From positions 155,953,035 to 156,017,034 of the forward strand of contig OZ005648.1 of assembly GCA_963930645.1 (NCBI GenBank): DNA of 64,000 bases, given 5' to 3'. Under the pieces are notes generated by a model, which was not told where the DNA came from, ran no database searches, and saw nothing but the letters and a program-made list of their open reading frames with translations. Made by a program: the position numbers and the translations under genes. The stretch's first letter is position 1. The number at the start of each line of letters is the position of its first letter. The stretch comes from Salticus scenicus. Its lineage: Eukaryota > Arthropoda > Arachnida > Araneae > Salticidae. Shown piece by piece: positions 1 through 13,293 of the stretch.

Positions 1-578
1 TAGTATGATGGGAACTAATATTGCTCATTCGGGATATTCGACCGTATTTCTTCTTACTAAACAATTGAATGGGGACATTAAAAAACAAGAAAAAAAGAAA
101 AGAAATAGAAACTTAGCTAAAGCATTTAAATTTGTTCGATGCAGAGATCTTTGTCCAGAAACAACATAAAAATCCAAGGAACACAAAATATTGCTTCGGA
201 CTTGTCGCTTTCACGCTACATTCGTACCTACTTTTGCTTTTCTTTCTTTCTTTTTTTTTCTTTTTTTAATTTTCTGATGATTGTAACACGAAATAATTAT
301 TCCATTCTTATGATTTTTATGATAATAAAAATACAAAGTTCTTAATATCTGAACTGCCCCCCCCCCCCCACTTTTTTTTTTTTTTTTTAATGCTGTTTGC
401 TGCGAATTCAGATTTGGTCATTTTTAAGGTTTCTTTTTTTTTTTTCTTTTCTCCCTTTTTTTAATAACGAAATTTTCAGTTGAATATAACAGAAAATTTA
501 ATTTAAAAAAATCAATTTAATTAGTTTATGTCATATTGTTTAATATATTTTTTTTAACTTTACCAAAAAACATACTTC
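1..578. other. AT-rich spacer, no gene seen
   Basis: Low-complexity AT-rich DNA with a C-run near 358-369 and several T-runs. The only frame of note (139-345) is short and T/F-rich and has no recognisable domain. I see nothing else here. Confidence 0.6.
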
Positions 579-689
579 TTACTTTCCGAACACCACAGTG
601 AGGAAAGTATTGCAATCATGTCAAAAATCCGAGTTTGAGATTTTGGTGTTTCCACATATTTTGAGGTCCTCTGAATACATATTTACTAT

Positions 690-826
690 TTTTACGAAGA
701 TGTATGCGTGTATGTATGTGAGTAAACACAATAGCGCCTAAGCGCTTTGTTTGAATGAGCTGAAAGTTGTACACATGTTATAAGTTACCATAGAACGAAT
801 CCTATTGATTTTGGTAAATCTAGCAC

Positions 827-867
<41 letters not shown>

Positions 868-1440
868 TTACACAAAGAAAAATTCTTTATCATTATGGTC
901 TATGGGCCTAATTATTTTTAAGTGCAAAAGCGTCTAAATGCCTTATTGGAATGAGCTAAAAATTTATACTCATGTTATGGATCCCCGTGGCACAAACTGT
1001 ATATATTTTGGTGAATGTATCGTTTATGGTTTTTTCACAGGAACACAAAGAAAAATTCTTTAACATTATGTATGCTCTATGGGCCTAAATTTTTAAAAGT
1101 GCAATAGCGTCTAAATTCCATATTCGAATGAGCTGAAAATTTATACACATGTCCCCGTCGCACAAACTATATAAATTTTGGTGAATGTAACATTTATAGT
1201 TTTCTTTACAGGAACACAAAGAAAAATTCTTTATCATTATGGTCTATATGTAACCAATTTTTTTTAACTGCAATAATGTCTAAACGCTTTATTCGTTTGA
1301 GCTGAAAATTTATATACGTGCTATAAGTCACCAATGTACAAAGTGCATAAATTTTGAAGAATCTGACACTTATAGTTTTTTTACAAAGACACAACAGTAG
1401 ATTCTTTATCATTATATCTTTTATCATTATGTAATAATAT
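690..1440. repeat. About 172-bp tandem array, four diverged units
   Basis: The phrase CACAAAGAAAAATTCTTTA starts at 871, 1044 and 1215, with a weaker version near 1388, giving a 171-173 bp period. Each unit also holds 'tctatgggcc' and 'gaatgagctgaaaa'. The core resembles the arrays at 28.4 and 38.6 kb. One unit contains an expanded (ATT)n tract. Confidence 0.75.
828..868. repeat. (ATT)n microsatellite
   Basis: About 13 uninterrupted ATT units inside the first unit of the 172-bp tandem array. Confidence 0.95.
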
Positions 1441-1692
1441 CCTCTAAACCAGATTTTTTTTTCTTTTTGTGTGGACTTCTAAACATTTAAAGAAGGTTTT
1501 TTTTATACGATACTCCCCAGGAAACTTAGTTTTGTGCATATAAAATTACATGTGGATCTCATTATGTTTAATGAATCGCAAGTTGAACAATATGAAAATC
1601 TATTAAAGTGTATTGTTATTTTAAAACCAAACTCAATGATTGATAAATTATATTTTTTATGGCAATGTTATTGAGTCATATATATATATTTT

Positions 1693-1744
1693 TTTTATAT
1701 TAATATAAATCGTATTTATATATACGATTTATATTAATATAAAA
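1693..1744. repeat. Perfect 22-bp inverted repeat
   Basis: Arms 1693-1714 and 1723-1744 are perfect reverse complements around an 8-nt loop. The sequence is AT-only apart from one CG in each arm, so it could extrude as a cruciform. No function is apparent. Confidence 0.85.
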
Positions 1745-1974
1745 TTTTCCTTTTTTTTAAGTAACTAGTTTAGACAAAAAATAATCAGCCTGCTTTTTTC
1801 AGCCTGGCTAAAATCTGGCAGCCCTAATACATCGTAAGAGACAGTGACATTATACTGGATGTGATAATAGTGGAAAAAAAAAAAAAAAGAATGGCAGATA
1901 ATTATTGACCATATGTTATTTAAAATAATGTGTGTATAAACAGATTGCAAGGAAAGTTGACATGCATGATCACA

Positions 1975-3470
1975 AACATTTTTTAGATGCGAAGTACATT
2001 TTTCGACATTTAGTGTAATACTTCTCTGAGACGAAATTCGTCTACACTTATGATTTACACAACAGTTTAACTCTAAATAATGATTCATTTATCCAGAAAA
2101 GTATCAATTAAAAATTGGAAGCATATTTTTGTAGATAAGCACATCTGATTTCTTGAATTACAAAGTAACATTAGTATCGAAATTTTCAACGAACTTCAGT
2201 CGTTTCCATGCAACGTACCAAGCACATATTATGTTTTAACTTTTTAATGTTCATTAGCAACGCCCTAAAAGAAAAAAAAAAAAAAAAAAAAATTCAAAAA
2301 TTTTACAATAGTTTTTCCTTTTTTCAATTAAAATTTAAACCTTTCGTTTTTTTTCTGCTTGTTAGTCAGTAGTATTAATGGGAGATTTAATAAGTATGTT
2401 TCAGAAGAAGCCCCATGCAAAAGTTATTTACAATTTCTTAGTAGATGTGAGTGTACCTTGCTTGTTTGTTGATGCACTCGTGCCTAGTTCTTTAACCTGA
2501 TGAAGAGCCCTGCATCTCTTCTGACTTGAAAAATATGTTGCTAGTTTTTGCAATTTATAAAGTCTCCATTCAAAATTACTTATTAATTATTTTTTTTTTA
2601 TATTTGAATTTAATCAGGTTAAAAATGCTATTTAAAAAAATATATTTGTTTATGATCAACTGTGATCAACTTATGATCAACTAACAGCTGTTTTTTCAAT
2701 TGATTTAGCAATTTTCAAAAGGAAAAATATCTAGTGAGCTTTAAAGGTTTAAATCAAATAATATTGAACAACACAGTCATCAGTATTATATTCAGTTGAA
2801 TCGGATGATAAATCTGGAGTTTTATGTATTAAAAATTCAATTATAATGAATTTGAGTTCTGTGTATAAATATATTTTGTTACATAAATCTCTTCTTAATA
2901 ACATTTTGGTAAAACCATTGTCTAGAGTAATTATTATGCACTAATTAGATGTATTTCCATAAAAAAAAAAAAAAAAAAATCTTTAGATGTTGTAGAGCCG
3001 AAAATGGACTTTTTCCACATTCAGTGTGATAGATCTCCCACATCGAAATCGTCTACAATCGTCATAGAAAATAATTTCAATAAGTAATTTGCATATGCAC
3101 TATTGTGAATTTGTATAGGAACAGAAGACGGAAATCTTTTTACAGCTGTGATGTATTGATTTCCTTTTTCCTCGACTTTCTTTTTAAAAAAAACTAAATT
3201 ATTGAAAGTAAAAACTATACGTTTTAAAGTTTTATTTATTGAAAATTTAATTTAAATTAATGTGAGTTGTACATAAAAATTTCCTTCGTAAGATAAATCT
3301 CTTTATAATAACATTTTTGTAAAGCAGTTGTCGAGAACAACTATTATGTACTAACTGTGTATATTTCCATTACAAAAAAAAAAAAAAAAAAAAAAAAATT
3401 AGATCTTGTCTATGGAGCCGATAATTGACATTTTTCGACATTTAGTGTAGAAAAACAATTATTGTATTTT
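1975..3470. repeat. Diverged local repeats (three copies)
   Basis: A module with 'ttcgacatttagtgta', or close variants, ahead of a 'gtctac' segment occurs near 1998, 3016 and 3437. Two of the copies (about 2830-3070 and 3240-3460) also share the preceding stretch 'taaatctcttNNtaataacattt' and a poly(A) run, which gives a roughly 400-bp diverged tandem duplication. No coding frame is seen. Confidence 0.55.
2440..2515 (+). repeat. Short dispersed repeat, copy 1
   Basis: Contains 'tgcactcgtgcct' followed by 'cctgatgaagagcc'. The reverse complement of 10838-10912 carries the same ordered motifs, with 'cacctggtgaggagcc'. The two are probably old copies of the tail of one element. The family was not identified. 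Confidence 0.4.
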
Positions 3471-3699
3471 TCTCTTTTGATGACACATCTACAGACGACC
3501 TTTTAGACACCTCAACCAAATTTTTACACCTTGCCTTTCTACCAATATATAAAATATAATTTATTGAAAGCTGTTAAAGGTATATTTCATATTAAAAATG
3601 CATACCATCTTTAAACTTATATTGACAGAATAAAAAAGATTAAATAAATAAAACAAATAAAACAAATATAACTTTAAAAGACATAAAAATTAAAACACA

Positions 3700-4705
3700 T
3701 GCAGATTAAAATAAGTAAAGAAAGAAAGAAAAGAACTGTATTTCTATTTGTTTTTGCCCATAGCCCCCCCCCCTTACCGCCCTCCTAATAATTTTAGAAA
3801 TTCGAAAATATCCGCAATTGATTTGAAAGTATCGAAAACCTCTATAAACCAATTTTGAACGATCTAACTCTATTTTTATTACCCCCCCCCCCCCCTCGCC
3901 CCTCCTAATAACTTTACACTTTCGAAAATATCCCCATTCGACTTGCACTCCTTCAAAAACCTATCTGTATAATAATTTTAGAAATTCGAAAATATCCGCA
4001 ATTGATTTGAAAGTATCGAAAACCTCTATAAACCAATTTTGAACGATCTAACTCTATTTTTATTCCCCCCCCCCCCTCGCCCCTCCTAATAACTTTACAC
4101 TTTCGAAAATATCCCCATTCGACTTGCAGTCCTTCAAAAACCTATCTGTACCAATTTTGAACTGCCTAACTGTGTTTCTATTTGTTTTTGCCCCTAGCCC
4201 CCCCCCCCTGCTGCCCCACCTGGGGGCTGAATTTCTAAAATTCCAGAAATTGTGTTTTAGATATTTGCATTAGCTATATTTTAGAGAAAAAATTCACGTA
4301 CATCTGTTTTTTTTTTTTTTTTTTGTTGAGATATATAAGATTATGTGAAATCACGTTTAATGCATGTAAAATCACGTTTCGCCCCCCCCCCCCCTTGGGG
4401 ACCGAATTTCAAAAATTCCAGAAATCGATTTTTAGACATTTGTATTAGCTATATTTTAAAGGAAAAATTTTACGGATATCTGTTTTTTGTTTGAGATATG
4501 AAGGATTTTGTGAAATCACGTTTTGCCCCCCCCCTCCCCTCTTGGGGGGCGAATTTTGTAAAAACGGTTGCGGCGTTGAGTTTCTCGGGTCGTAAACATT
4601 AACCGTGCCGAATTTGGTCCCGATCGGTGAAACGGCCTAGGATTGTATAGCGGACAGACAGACACACAGACAGACAGACTGACTCTGCTCTTTTATATAT
4701 ATAGA
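3700..4705 (-). mobile_element. Helitron fragment, 5' end at 4705
   Basis: On the minus strand the element opens A|TCTATATATATAAAAGAGC, runs through a GTCT/GTGT microsatellite and a sentence beginning 'ccgctatacaatcctaggcc', and then enters a G-rich tandem array. The complete relative at 55191-59250 has the same order. No CTAG end with a hairpin is visible at the left, so this copy is probably truncated near 3700. Confidence 0.6.
3760..4200 (-). repeat. G-tract tandem array inside Helitron fragment
   Basis: Units of about 185 bp: 'aataattttagaaattcg' occurs near 3786 and 3970, separated by runs of 8-14 C. The array belongs with those at 55.67-56.19 and 58.39-59.04 kb. Confidence 0.75.
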
Positions 4706-4862
4706 TTTTAGGATCAATCATAGGAATGGTATTTGAATAGTATCAAATTTTAATTCAGTAAAACAATATTAGATCGTACGGAAATTATTGTAGTAACCAA
4801 ATTGTTTTCTAGATTAATACAAATAAAATATAGCATTTTTAAAATTTCTTTACACACACGTA

Positions 4863-4863
4863 G

Positions 4864-4898
<35 letters not shown>

Positions 4899-4966
4899 AG
4901 TTAGTCTTTGCAATTTTTAATAATGAATACCAGTTTTAAATATATATATATATATATATATATATA
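4863..4966. repeat. Poly(A) run and (TA)n microsatellite
   Basis: A run of about 34 A starting near 4863, then (TA)13 at 4941-4966. Confidence 0.9.
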
Positions 4967-6065
4967 AACAAATAAGTAACACGATCAGTTTCATGCAGTA
5001 AATTCTTTGATTTTTTATTTAGCGGAAATAAAAACATAATACCGAATAATTGTTAACAAAATTAATTTTAAATAATTACACTTAAAAGAAGCGTCTGATT
5101 TGCTGTGTAACATAGGCTGAACAGAATCTTTGGTCGAAGTCGCTTTTTCTGAATATATATGCAGATAGTTTTCAAAATCATAGAACTATATACTATATTG
5201 TACAGGAATATGTATATGACAACAACATTACTCAGAGTAGATTCTGAACCTGATAAAAAAATACAATTCATATGCGTAAATATTGTTGTAATTAATTTAA
5301 ATTAGAATATTTATCAGAGTAAAAAATGTTATCAATTTCAGTATAATTATTACATTTAAATAATATTTTTTTCCTTCCTCGTTTAATGCAAGTATTTTTT
5401 AATTTTATCCAATTGAAGCTGAAATTTCTGAATATTATTTACGTATGTAAATAATTTTATTTGCCTTCTCCAATAATTCAAAAACAGATATTCCCTTTTC
5501 GCATTCTTTTTTAGCCTTTACAGATAAAGCTTATCTTACCCTCATGCCTCTGGCAAGAAAAATGTCAATTAACAGCAAGGGGAGTCGGACTCGGAAGCTA
5601 TCAATTACTGAAGTGCGAAATTTTCCATTCTCGTGATTCTCGGAACGTCAACTGTGAGCAGATTTCCTCCCCCCGTCTTGCGAAATCTATAGACTTCAAA
5701 AAGCGCCCTCTAGAATGAAAAAATATTTTGACTCACGTAGGGCCTTAACAGTATTGGAAAGTGTATATACATTTTAATATAAAATTTTATCAATTAGATT
5801 ATTTAAATCAAATAATTTTAATTAGATATTTTTTCTTTAATCTCTTATCTTTCTATTTAAAAGTATTTTGAAATAGTTTTTTCAATTAAAAGGGCAAACA
5901 GTAATAATACGTAATTTATTCTAAATTAACTATTAAAATATATTTTTAATAATTAAATTATTTTTTGATTATAATGTACTATTGCTTTTTAATTAGTTTT
6001 ATAAACATATTATATATATAATCATTCATTTTAAAATAATTATATTAAAAATAATTTGATGGTGG
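4967..6065. other. AT-rich spacer, no gene seen
   Basis: No long frame, no repeat termini and no RNA motif recognised. Copies of an AT-rich dispersed repeat, with words such as 'aatagtattaagcaat' and 'taatttaattattaaa', begin around 5780. Confidence 0.5.
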
Positions 6066-6181
6066 TAGTTTAGGTGTTAAAGAAAGCTGACTGAAAACAA
6101 GAGGGTCGATGACTGTGACCAGGGATCGAACACGGAATTTCCTGTCTACCAGCTTGGAGGGCAGAACAGCTCGGCCACTGA
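6066..6181 (-). mobile_element. tRNA-derived SINE, truncated copy
   Basis: The reverse complement begins with a tRNA-like head: 'ggccgag' for box A, 'aagctggtagac', then 'ttcgatccc' for box B. This is the same order as in the SINE at 36464. The body is cut short after about 115 bp. The flanking AT-rich sequence resembles the flanks of the copy near 8.3 kb. Confidence 0.7.
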
Positions 6182-8261
6182 AATAATCTTTTTTATTAAA
6201 AGTCCAATATCGTTAAGCAATTAAATAATTTAACTAGCTTTTTCAATAATCATTTAAAGAAAAATGAAATCTTTTAATATTAAAAGTATTTTAAAATAAT
6301 GTTTTCTATTGAAAGCCGAAACAATAGCATGAAGAAATCGCAGCGAATTTGATTTATATTTTGGATAATTCATTTATTTTTTAGAAAATTAATTTGGCCT
6401 TTCTATTAGAATTTTTTAAATAAAATAATTTTAATTAACCCATTATTCCTATAATCAATTATAGAAAAAGAAAGTTTTTTTTTTTTTGTTTTTTTTTTGT
6501 TAAAGAGCATTGTGAATTAGATTTTTCATTTTAAAGACCAAACAATAGTATTAAGCAATTTATAATATTAAAACACAAAGCACTTTCTGTAAGACCAAAA
6601 TCGTACGATCTGGGCATGCGCGAGAAAATTTGGAACCAATTCGGAACGGGAAATTCCTTTCTCTTTATGCAGTGCAATACGAATACCGATAATAGAGATC
6701 GAGCAGACGACATTAATATTCCATATGTCTATGGCAGATGCCTAATTAAAGCTTAATCATAAAAATAATTCACACGATTAATTCATTGATTCATATTTTC
6801 CAAGAAGTACATTAAAAACAGAGCAATTCGCGAATATTTATCGGTTACCGTAGTATGTATTTTCACCGAAAATTTCCTTACACAGGATGTGGCGCCATCT
6901 GTTGCCATGTAAATATATTATACCATATTCCTAAAATTATTTTTTTCCACTTCTTAAAAGAAAAAATCTTTTAAAATTAACAAATTGCCAGAGTTTATTG
7001 TTCTTTAAAAGTTAACTTTTATCAGTTGAAAACTTTGTTTAGAAAAAATGGAGATAGATATTTAAAATCAAAGGAGTTTTTATTCTATTTTATTTATTTA
7101 TTTATTTTTACTCTAATTATTATAATCTCTGATACTTCATTTCAATACTATATTACAGTAAAAATAATTTAAAAAGAATAACATTAAAATATTGATATTT
7201 TATACGAATAAAAATTTATATCATATAATTTATTATTAAAAATTCAATGATCAATTTAATTTGCTAAAATATTAAATTCATTCTTATTTATTTATTTTTA
7301 ACAGTATACTTTTGTTGAAATATACTATTTTGATAGAATAAAGTGTTATAATACTATTCCAGTAAAAACAAATTTTAACTTCATTCCGATTTGCAGTTTA
7401 TTTTTAGAATACAATGAATTAATATTTTGGATTATATTCAAGTGGTTTTACAAATATGGGAAGGAAAAATCAGAATCAAAACTATTATTTTACGCTTAAA
7501 ATGCCCTTTTTGTCTTGGCAAATTAGAATTAATGATATATTTAAAAGTGAATGAAATCTTTGTCTTTCATGTATATCTTTTATTAAAAAACTGTGACCTG
7601 TAATCGTTGACAGTAACTTAATATAATTATAATCTGGTAGTAAATCTTTGTATTCATTCATTCTGCGTGAAAAGCAACGAATAAATTTCACAGTAAACAT
7701 AAAACGAGTACAGTTCTATAGATTACAAATCGATTTGGTGTGACAGGGAGAAATTCTATTGTGGGATTAATTTACATGCTTGATGTTTTTTGATAAGTAT
7801 TATCACAAATACTGATACTATCTCATTAAGAAATATTGATTCTTTCAATAATTTATATAAATTCTGCCTTTCTTTTAACTACTCCTAACATTCTTTTAGT
7901 CATATTTAGAGTAAAATTAGGAAAACTTTGGGATTTTATTTTTATTATGTGGCGTATGCTTAAATTTTGTATATTGAAATTTCATGAAATTTATCCCTCC
8001 TTCCTCCAACCAAAAGATAACTGGTTAAAGCAGGGTGTTTTAAACCGGTTAAGAGCAATGCGAAATATTAAAGCAAGGGTGTTTTAAACTTTATGCCGTG
8101 AAAAAATTTTAGTTAAGCATCATCCGTCATATTTTGATGGGTATTAACTAGTCTCAACTAATTTAATTATTAAAAATTTACGTTTTAAACAATTAAATTA
8201 TTTTTTTAATGAGAATATATTTTAAAATCATTTCTTTAATTACTGGTTTAGGTGGTAAAGA
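6182..8261. other. AT-rich region, no gene seen
   Basis: Contains copies of the AT-rich dispersed repeat (near 6190-6330, 6530-6560 and 8150-8240) and one 'gtggcgccatctg' motif near 6891. Short frames such as 7836-8087 show no domain and no intact relatives. Confidence 0.45.
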
Positions 8262-8452
8262 CGATTGACAACATGAGGGTCCTGTGAAATGCCTTCTATG
8301 AGGATTTTTTCTAAGAGGCCCTGCCCTGTATTTACGCGATTTTCGGAGAAAGCCATGGAAAACTTGGAACGTCTAGGTCGATAAACATGACCTGTGATCG
8401 AACCCGGCACTTCCAATCTACCAGCTTGGAGAGCAGAATTACTCGGCTACTG
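8262..8452 (-). mobile_element. tRNA-derived SINE copy
   Basis: Read on the minus strand: box A region 'agccgag', then 'aagctggtaga', box B 'gggttcgatcaca', followed by 'catcgacctag'-like and 'gcgtaaatacaggg' body segments. The order matches the SINE at 36464-36697. It is diverged from that copy and the terminal duplication could not be seen. Confidence 0.75.
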
Positions 8453-9560
8453 AAATATAGGCTTTTTAAATAAAAGTCTAAAAACAGTATTAAGTAATTT
8501 CTACTAATTTAATTATTAAAAAAAATATTTTTTTAAAAATAAATATATTATTTTTTTTAATTAGGTTATATCATGTGATGATTTTTTTTTAACTATCTTT
8601 TGTTATTGTTATTATTGTCATCCATAGAAAATAAAATCTTTTAACATTAAAATCTTTTTAGGTAGATTTTTCTATTAAAAGCCGAAATAATAGTACTAAG
8701 CAATCACGGAGTAAAAAGACAGGAGAAGAAGGTAACGCTGAAATTTTGTGATGTTGTTTTCTAATATTTACAGATGGCGCCAGCGTGCAATCCTTCCTTC
8801 TCTCCAGCTTCCGCAATGTTATTCAATGGGGAAATGTCTCGTTTTAATTATTTTTTTAAAAATAATATCAAGCTGAAAAAATTTCGATTGAAAGCAAATT
8901 TCATTAAATAGAGTATTCTAACCAACATGTTTTTTTTAAAGAGCCATTTTATACTAATTTTACTTTGAAAGAAAGCTTTTAAAAAATGACGATTCTTATG
9001 AACCGAAGCTAGCTAAAACAGATAATTGGGAGGAAGGAGAATGGATGAAATTTTGTAAAGAAAAAAAATAAACTTACTTTAGGTGCAGAAAACACGAACT
9101 CGGACTTTATTTTTCTCCTAGGGCTTTTTTTTTTTTTTTTTTGTTTTTCTTATCACTATCATAGCCTGTTTTACAACTAGGAACGAAACATTTATTTGAA
9201 ACATCTGAATTATGCAGTTTTAAGAACTTACAAAGAAATTAAATTGCTTAAAATAAAAATTTTTAAATGTACTCCAGCGAAATTCTATTGAAAACAACAG
9301 TATATCCGCGCCGAGGTAGGGAGGAATGACAAGTGGCGCCCTCAATATTTACCAAAAATTTAGATCACAGTTTCGTAGCTTTCTCCCATTGGACCTTCAA
9401 CTCCTATTAATATTACTCCGTGTAAGCAATCTCAACTAATTTATTTAAAAAATATTTTTTTATTAGTTAAATTAGTTTCCTAAATAAAAAGAAATAGTTA
9501 TTTTTTAATCATTAGTTATTCATTGGAAAAAATATATATATACATTAAAAGTATTTATAC
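8453..9560. repeat. AT-rich dispersed repeat copies
   Basis: Repeated phrases such as 'agtattaagcaat', 'ctaatttaattattaaaa' and 'ttttctattaaaagcc' recur at 8470-8530, 8640-8720 and 9420-9540, and again near 18610-18840. Boundaries are unclear. Confidence 0.45.
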
Positions 9561-10227
9561 TCCGTTTCACCTTAAGTTGGCAGCATTGAGGAAGGCAGGG
9601 AATGTAATATTGCGCGCTAAAAAGTAGTTCTGAAGTTATTTTGCGTTTTTAAGCTGATAAAATTGATAAATAAATGTTATAAAGTAAGGAAATATAGCTT
9701 ATGCAACAAACATTTAATGTTTTTCATATTTTTAAAGTATTTAAATAATAAACATCTTTTTAGCAAAGCGAACGCGTAGTGTCGAAAAAGCAGCATTTCT
9801 GAGTTTCATTTTGGCTTGCATCGGCTTCCAAGGTTAAACATCTGGCGCGCTGTTTAAAATTTCTTCGCCAGTTCTCTCTGAACCTCTCCCTGCTTTTATT
9901 AGTTTTCTTTCTCTCCGTTAAAATAAAAAAGAATTTATCGATTTTATAAGAAAATTTGTTATTCCTGTCATATTTCCTTTAGAAGATTTATTTCTTTATA
10001 TGGGAATTTATGCATATTCTATGCTTTTAATAAAAAATAACCTTGTTTAAAACATATTTAAGTTAGCAAATAAATATAGTAAGTATTTTCTAGTTTGCAG
10101 TTTAAAATTGAAAAATTATATTTAAAGAAAGTTTCAAAATATCACTGGTAACTTAATTCTATTCTGCTAATTAATGATTTAATCATATTTTATTATTCAT
10201 TTATTCGTTATAACCTTTATAATAAAT

Positions 10228-10260
<33 letters not shown>

Positions 10261-10271
10261 GTAAAATGTAA
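9561..10271. other. AT-rich spacer
   Basis: No frame or repeat terminus recognised. Ends in a 28-nt poly(A) run near 10231. Confidence 0.5.
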
Positions 10272-10390
10272 AATACTTGTAACAATTATTTCGGATCGAA
10301 ATAAAATGCGCTTTGTTTGTACCTACTTTGTTCGCCTGACGAAAGATCGTGTTTTATTTCGAACCGAAACAAATGTTGCAAGTTTTTAGC
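10272..10390. repeat. Imperfect inverted repeat, about 37-bp arms
   Basis: The left arm contains 'tttcggatcgaaataaaatg' and the right arm 'gttttatttcgaaccgaaac'. The pairing extends through 'cttgtaac' and 'gttgcaag'. The loop is about 45 bp. It could be a tiny foldback element. No target duplication was identified. Confidence 0.6.
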
Positions 10391-10837
10391 AAATGTAATT
10401 AAAAAAATAATAATAATTAACTTAATACTTTTTTATACCAGTCCTCCGGTGCATTTTTTGTTATTTCGTATGTTTTTATTTTCATAAAATTTTTTTTTTT
10501 CTGAATATAGTAATGTTTAGGTTATTTAATTGTCGCAAGTTGTTAAAAAAGACAATTTTGTGAAATATTGGTGCTATAAAATATATAATGTCTGTGCACC
10601 ATACCAGTAAAACTGCTAAGTGGCTAAAAATTAAAATAGCTGTTAAACACATAGCTGAATATAAATATGTAAAAAAGAAGAAAATAGCGCTTATTAGTTT
10701 TTGAGAAATTTTTGGTTTGAAACATATGTATGTTAAATTCAAATAGTAATAAATTAAAAAATAAATAAATAAATAAGTTTGTATATAAACACTATAAATT
10801 TCAAAAACTCGCAGCATTTGTTTCAGGTCAAAATAAC

Positions 10838-10912
10838 AGTATGGCTCCTCACCAGGTGAACAGCAGGCACGAGTGCATTCTCAAAGCAGCAAGGTTCACT
10901 CACACCTATTAA
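10838..10912 (-). repeat. Short dispersed repeat, copy 2
   Basis: Reverse-complement relative of 2440-2515, sharing 'gcactcgtgcct' and 'gaggagcc'. Function unknown. Confidence 0.4.
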
Positions 10913-11638
10913 GAAATTTAAAATGACTTCTGCATGTTTCTTGCTTTGAAATACCATTTGTTAAATTTTAGAATAATGCAGTTAGCTAAAGAACAGAAAA
11001 GGAACAAAAGTTTAAAAATGCATTAAAACATGAGGAAACTAGTATGTTGTGGCCACCACAAGACTTTCTTCTATATTTTCCTATACGAATTCACGCAGTA
11101 ACAATATTAAAAAAAAAAAAAAAAAAAAGAAAAAGAAAAAAGAAAAAATATGTTTTTTTTTTTTTTTTTTTCAGTTTTTTTTTTTTTTTTTTTTTTGTTA
11201 AAAGTAAAAAAAATCGATAACTTTGTTTTAAATTACCACATATTTCAATACCAATGTTTCAAATTACCACATATTTCAATTACCACATAGTTCAACCATT
11301 CGTTTTAAAGGTATTGACGAGACCTTTCGAAAGATACCGATCTTGAAAATTTAACCCTCCCCGGGGGGGGTACTTCCCCCTAGGGGGGGGGAAGCGATGC
11401 CCCAATTTTTTTTCCCTAGTTAACTCTACTATTATCAATGATTCATATTAATTTCACAATCACAGGTTAAGAATAACTCTCATTATGTACACTTATACGA
11501 AATTTTTTCCTATACTGCCATGTTAAAAATTTAGAAAAAATACGATCACAGCGCCACCTATTGAGCGATTGATCCCCAAATCTAATCAGCCCCAGTTTAT
11601 GTCAGGGGCCAACTAAATACCAAGTCTGGTTAAATTTC

Positions 11639-11673
<35 letters not shown>

Positions 11674-12419
11674 GATTTTTTAAGTTTTTTTTTCGTTAAA
11701 AGTAAAAAAAATCGATAATTTTGTTTTAAATTATCACAGATTTATAGTTTAACCATTCGTTTCAAAGGTATTGACGAGACCTTTCGAAAGATACCCATCT
11801 TGAAAATTTCCCCAGGGGGGGTGGCGAGGCTCCTACGCATACAAATTTTTTTTCCCAGTTGACTATCTCTATTATGAATAATTCTTGTAAATTTCATAAT
11901 GATTACTAAAAAATAATTCTCTTTATGCACATTTATACAAAATTTTGCCCTATATCACCATGTTAAAAATTTAGAAAAAGCGGGATGGCAACGGAACCTG
12001 TAAGACAATTTTTACCAAAAGTTGATAGGCACTAATTTATGTGAAGGTGCAACTACATACCAATTTGAATGAAATTCTGTGCGGTACGTCTTGAGATACA
12101 GTTGCCACAAAATTTTGTCACACACACACACACACACAGACAGACAGACAGACAGACATTTTCTAACTAGTATGTTGTGGCCACCACAAGACTTTCTTCT
12201 ATATTTACCTATACATATTCAATCAGTAACAATATTAAAAAAAAAAAAGTACGATTTTTTTTTTCTAAGTTTTTTTTTTTTTTTTTTGTTAAAAGTGAAA
12301 AAAATCGATAACTTTGTTTTAAATTATCACAGATTTATAGTTCAACCATTCGTTTTAAAGGTATTGACGATACCTTTCGAAAGATACCCATCTTGAAAAT
12401 TTATCCCCCCCGGGGGGGG

Positions 12420-13258
12420 TACTTCCCCCCCATGCAGAATTTTTTTTTCCTAGTTACATACTACTATTATCAATAATTCATATTAATTTTACAATCACAA
12501 GTTTAAAACAACTCTAATTATGCACATTTATACGAATTTTTGTCCTATGCTGCCATGTTAAAAATTTAGATAAAATGCTATCACAGCGCCACCTGTTGAG
12601 CTATTGATCCCCAAACATAATCAGCACCAGTTTATGTCGGGGACCAACTAAATACCAAGTTTGGTTAAATTTCGTTAAAAAAAAAAAAAAAAAATTGCGA
12701 TATTTTTCTGTTTTTTTTTGTTAAAAGTAAAAAAAATCGATAACTTTGGTTTAAATTATCACAGATTTATCGTTCAACCATTCGTTTTAAAGGTATTGAC
12801 GAGATCTTTCGAAAGATACCCATCTTGAAATTTTGCCCCCCCGGGTGGGAACTTCCCCCCCCGGTGGGGGGGCAACCGATGCCCCCACATGCACAAAAAT
12901 TTTTTCCTAGTTAACTACTACTATTATCAACCTGATCTTTCGAAAGATACCCAATGTGAAAATTTACCCCCCCTGGGGGGGTATTTTTCCCCTAGGGGGG
13001 GGAAGCGATGCTCCCCATGCAGAAAATTTTTTTCCTAGTTACATACTACTATTATCAATAATTCATATTAATTTTACAATCACAAGTTTAAAACAACTCT
13101 AATTATGCACATTTATACGAATTTTTGTCCTATGCTGCCATGTTAAAAATTTAGATAAAATGCTATCACAGCGCCACCTGTTGAGCTATTGATCCCCAAA
13201 CATAATCAGCACCAGTTTATGTCGGGGACCAACTAAATACCAAGTTTGGTTAAATTTC

Positions 13259-13293
<35 letters not shown>

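Larger units (their letters stand above)
581..1440 (+). mobile_element. Helentron-like element, 5' end and tandem body
   Basis: The 5' mark is a hairpin, ACTTTCC (581-587) pairing with GGAAAGT (602-608), followed by ATTGCAATC. The same design of hairpin then ATTG/ATAG...ATC opens the elements at 14514 and near 36427. After about 100 bp comes a GTAT-rich stretch and then a roughly 172-bp tandem array. No Rep or helicase coding is present, so this is a non-autonomous copy. I could not find its 3' end. Assignment to Helentrons rests on the hairpin and on resemblance to copies whose 3' ends are visible. Confidence 0.5.

Noticed and set aside
592..600. CACAGTG at the 581 hairpin as another Transib end
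   Set aside because: It lies in the loop of the Helentron-like 5' hairpin; neither the GATCGAA extension nor a 5-bp duplication is present.
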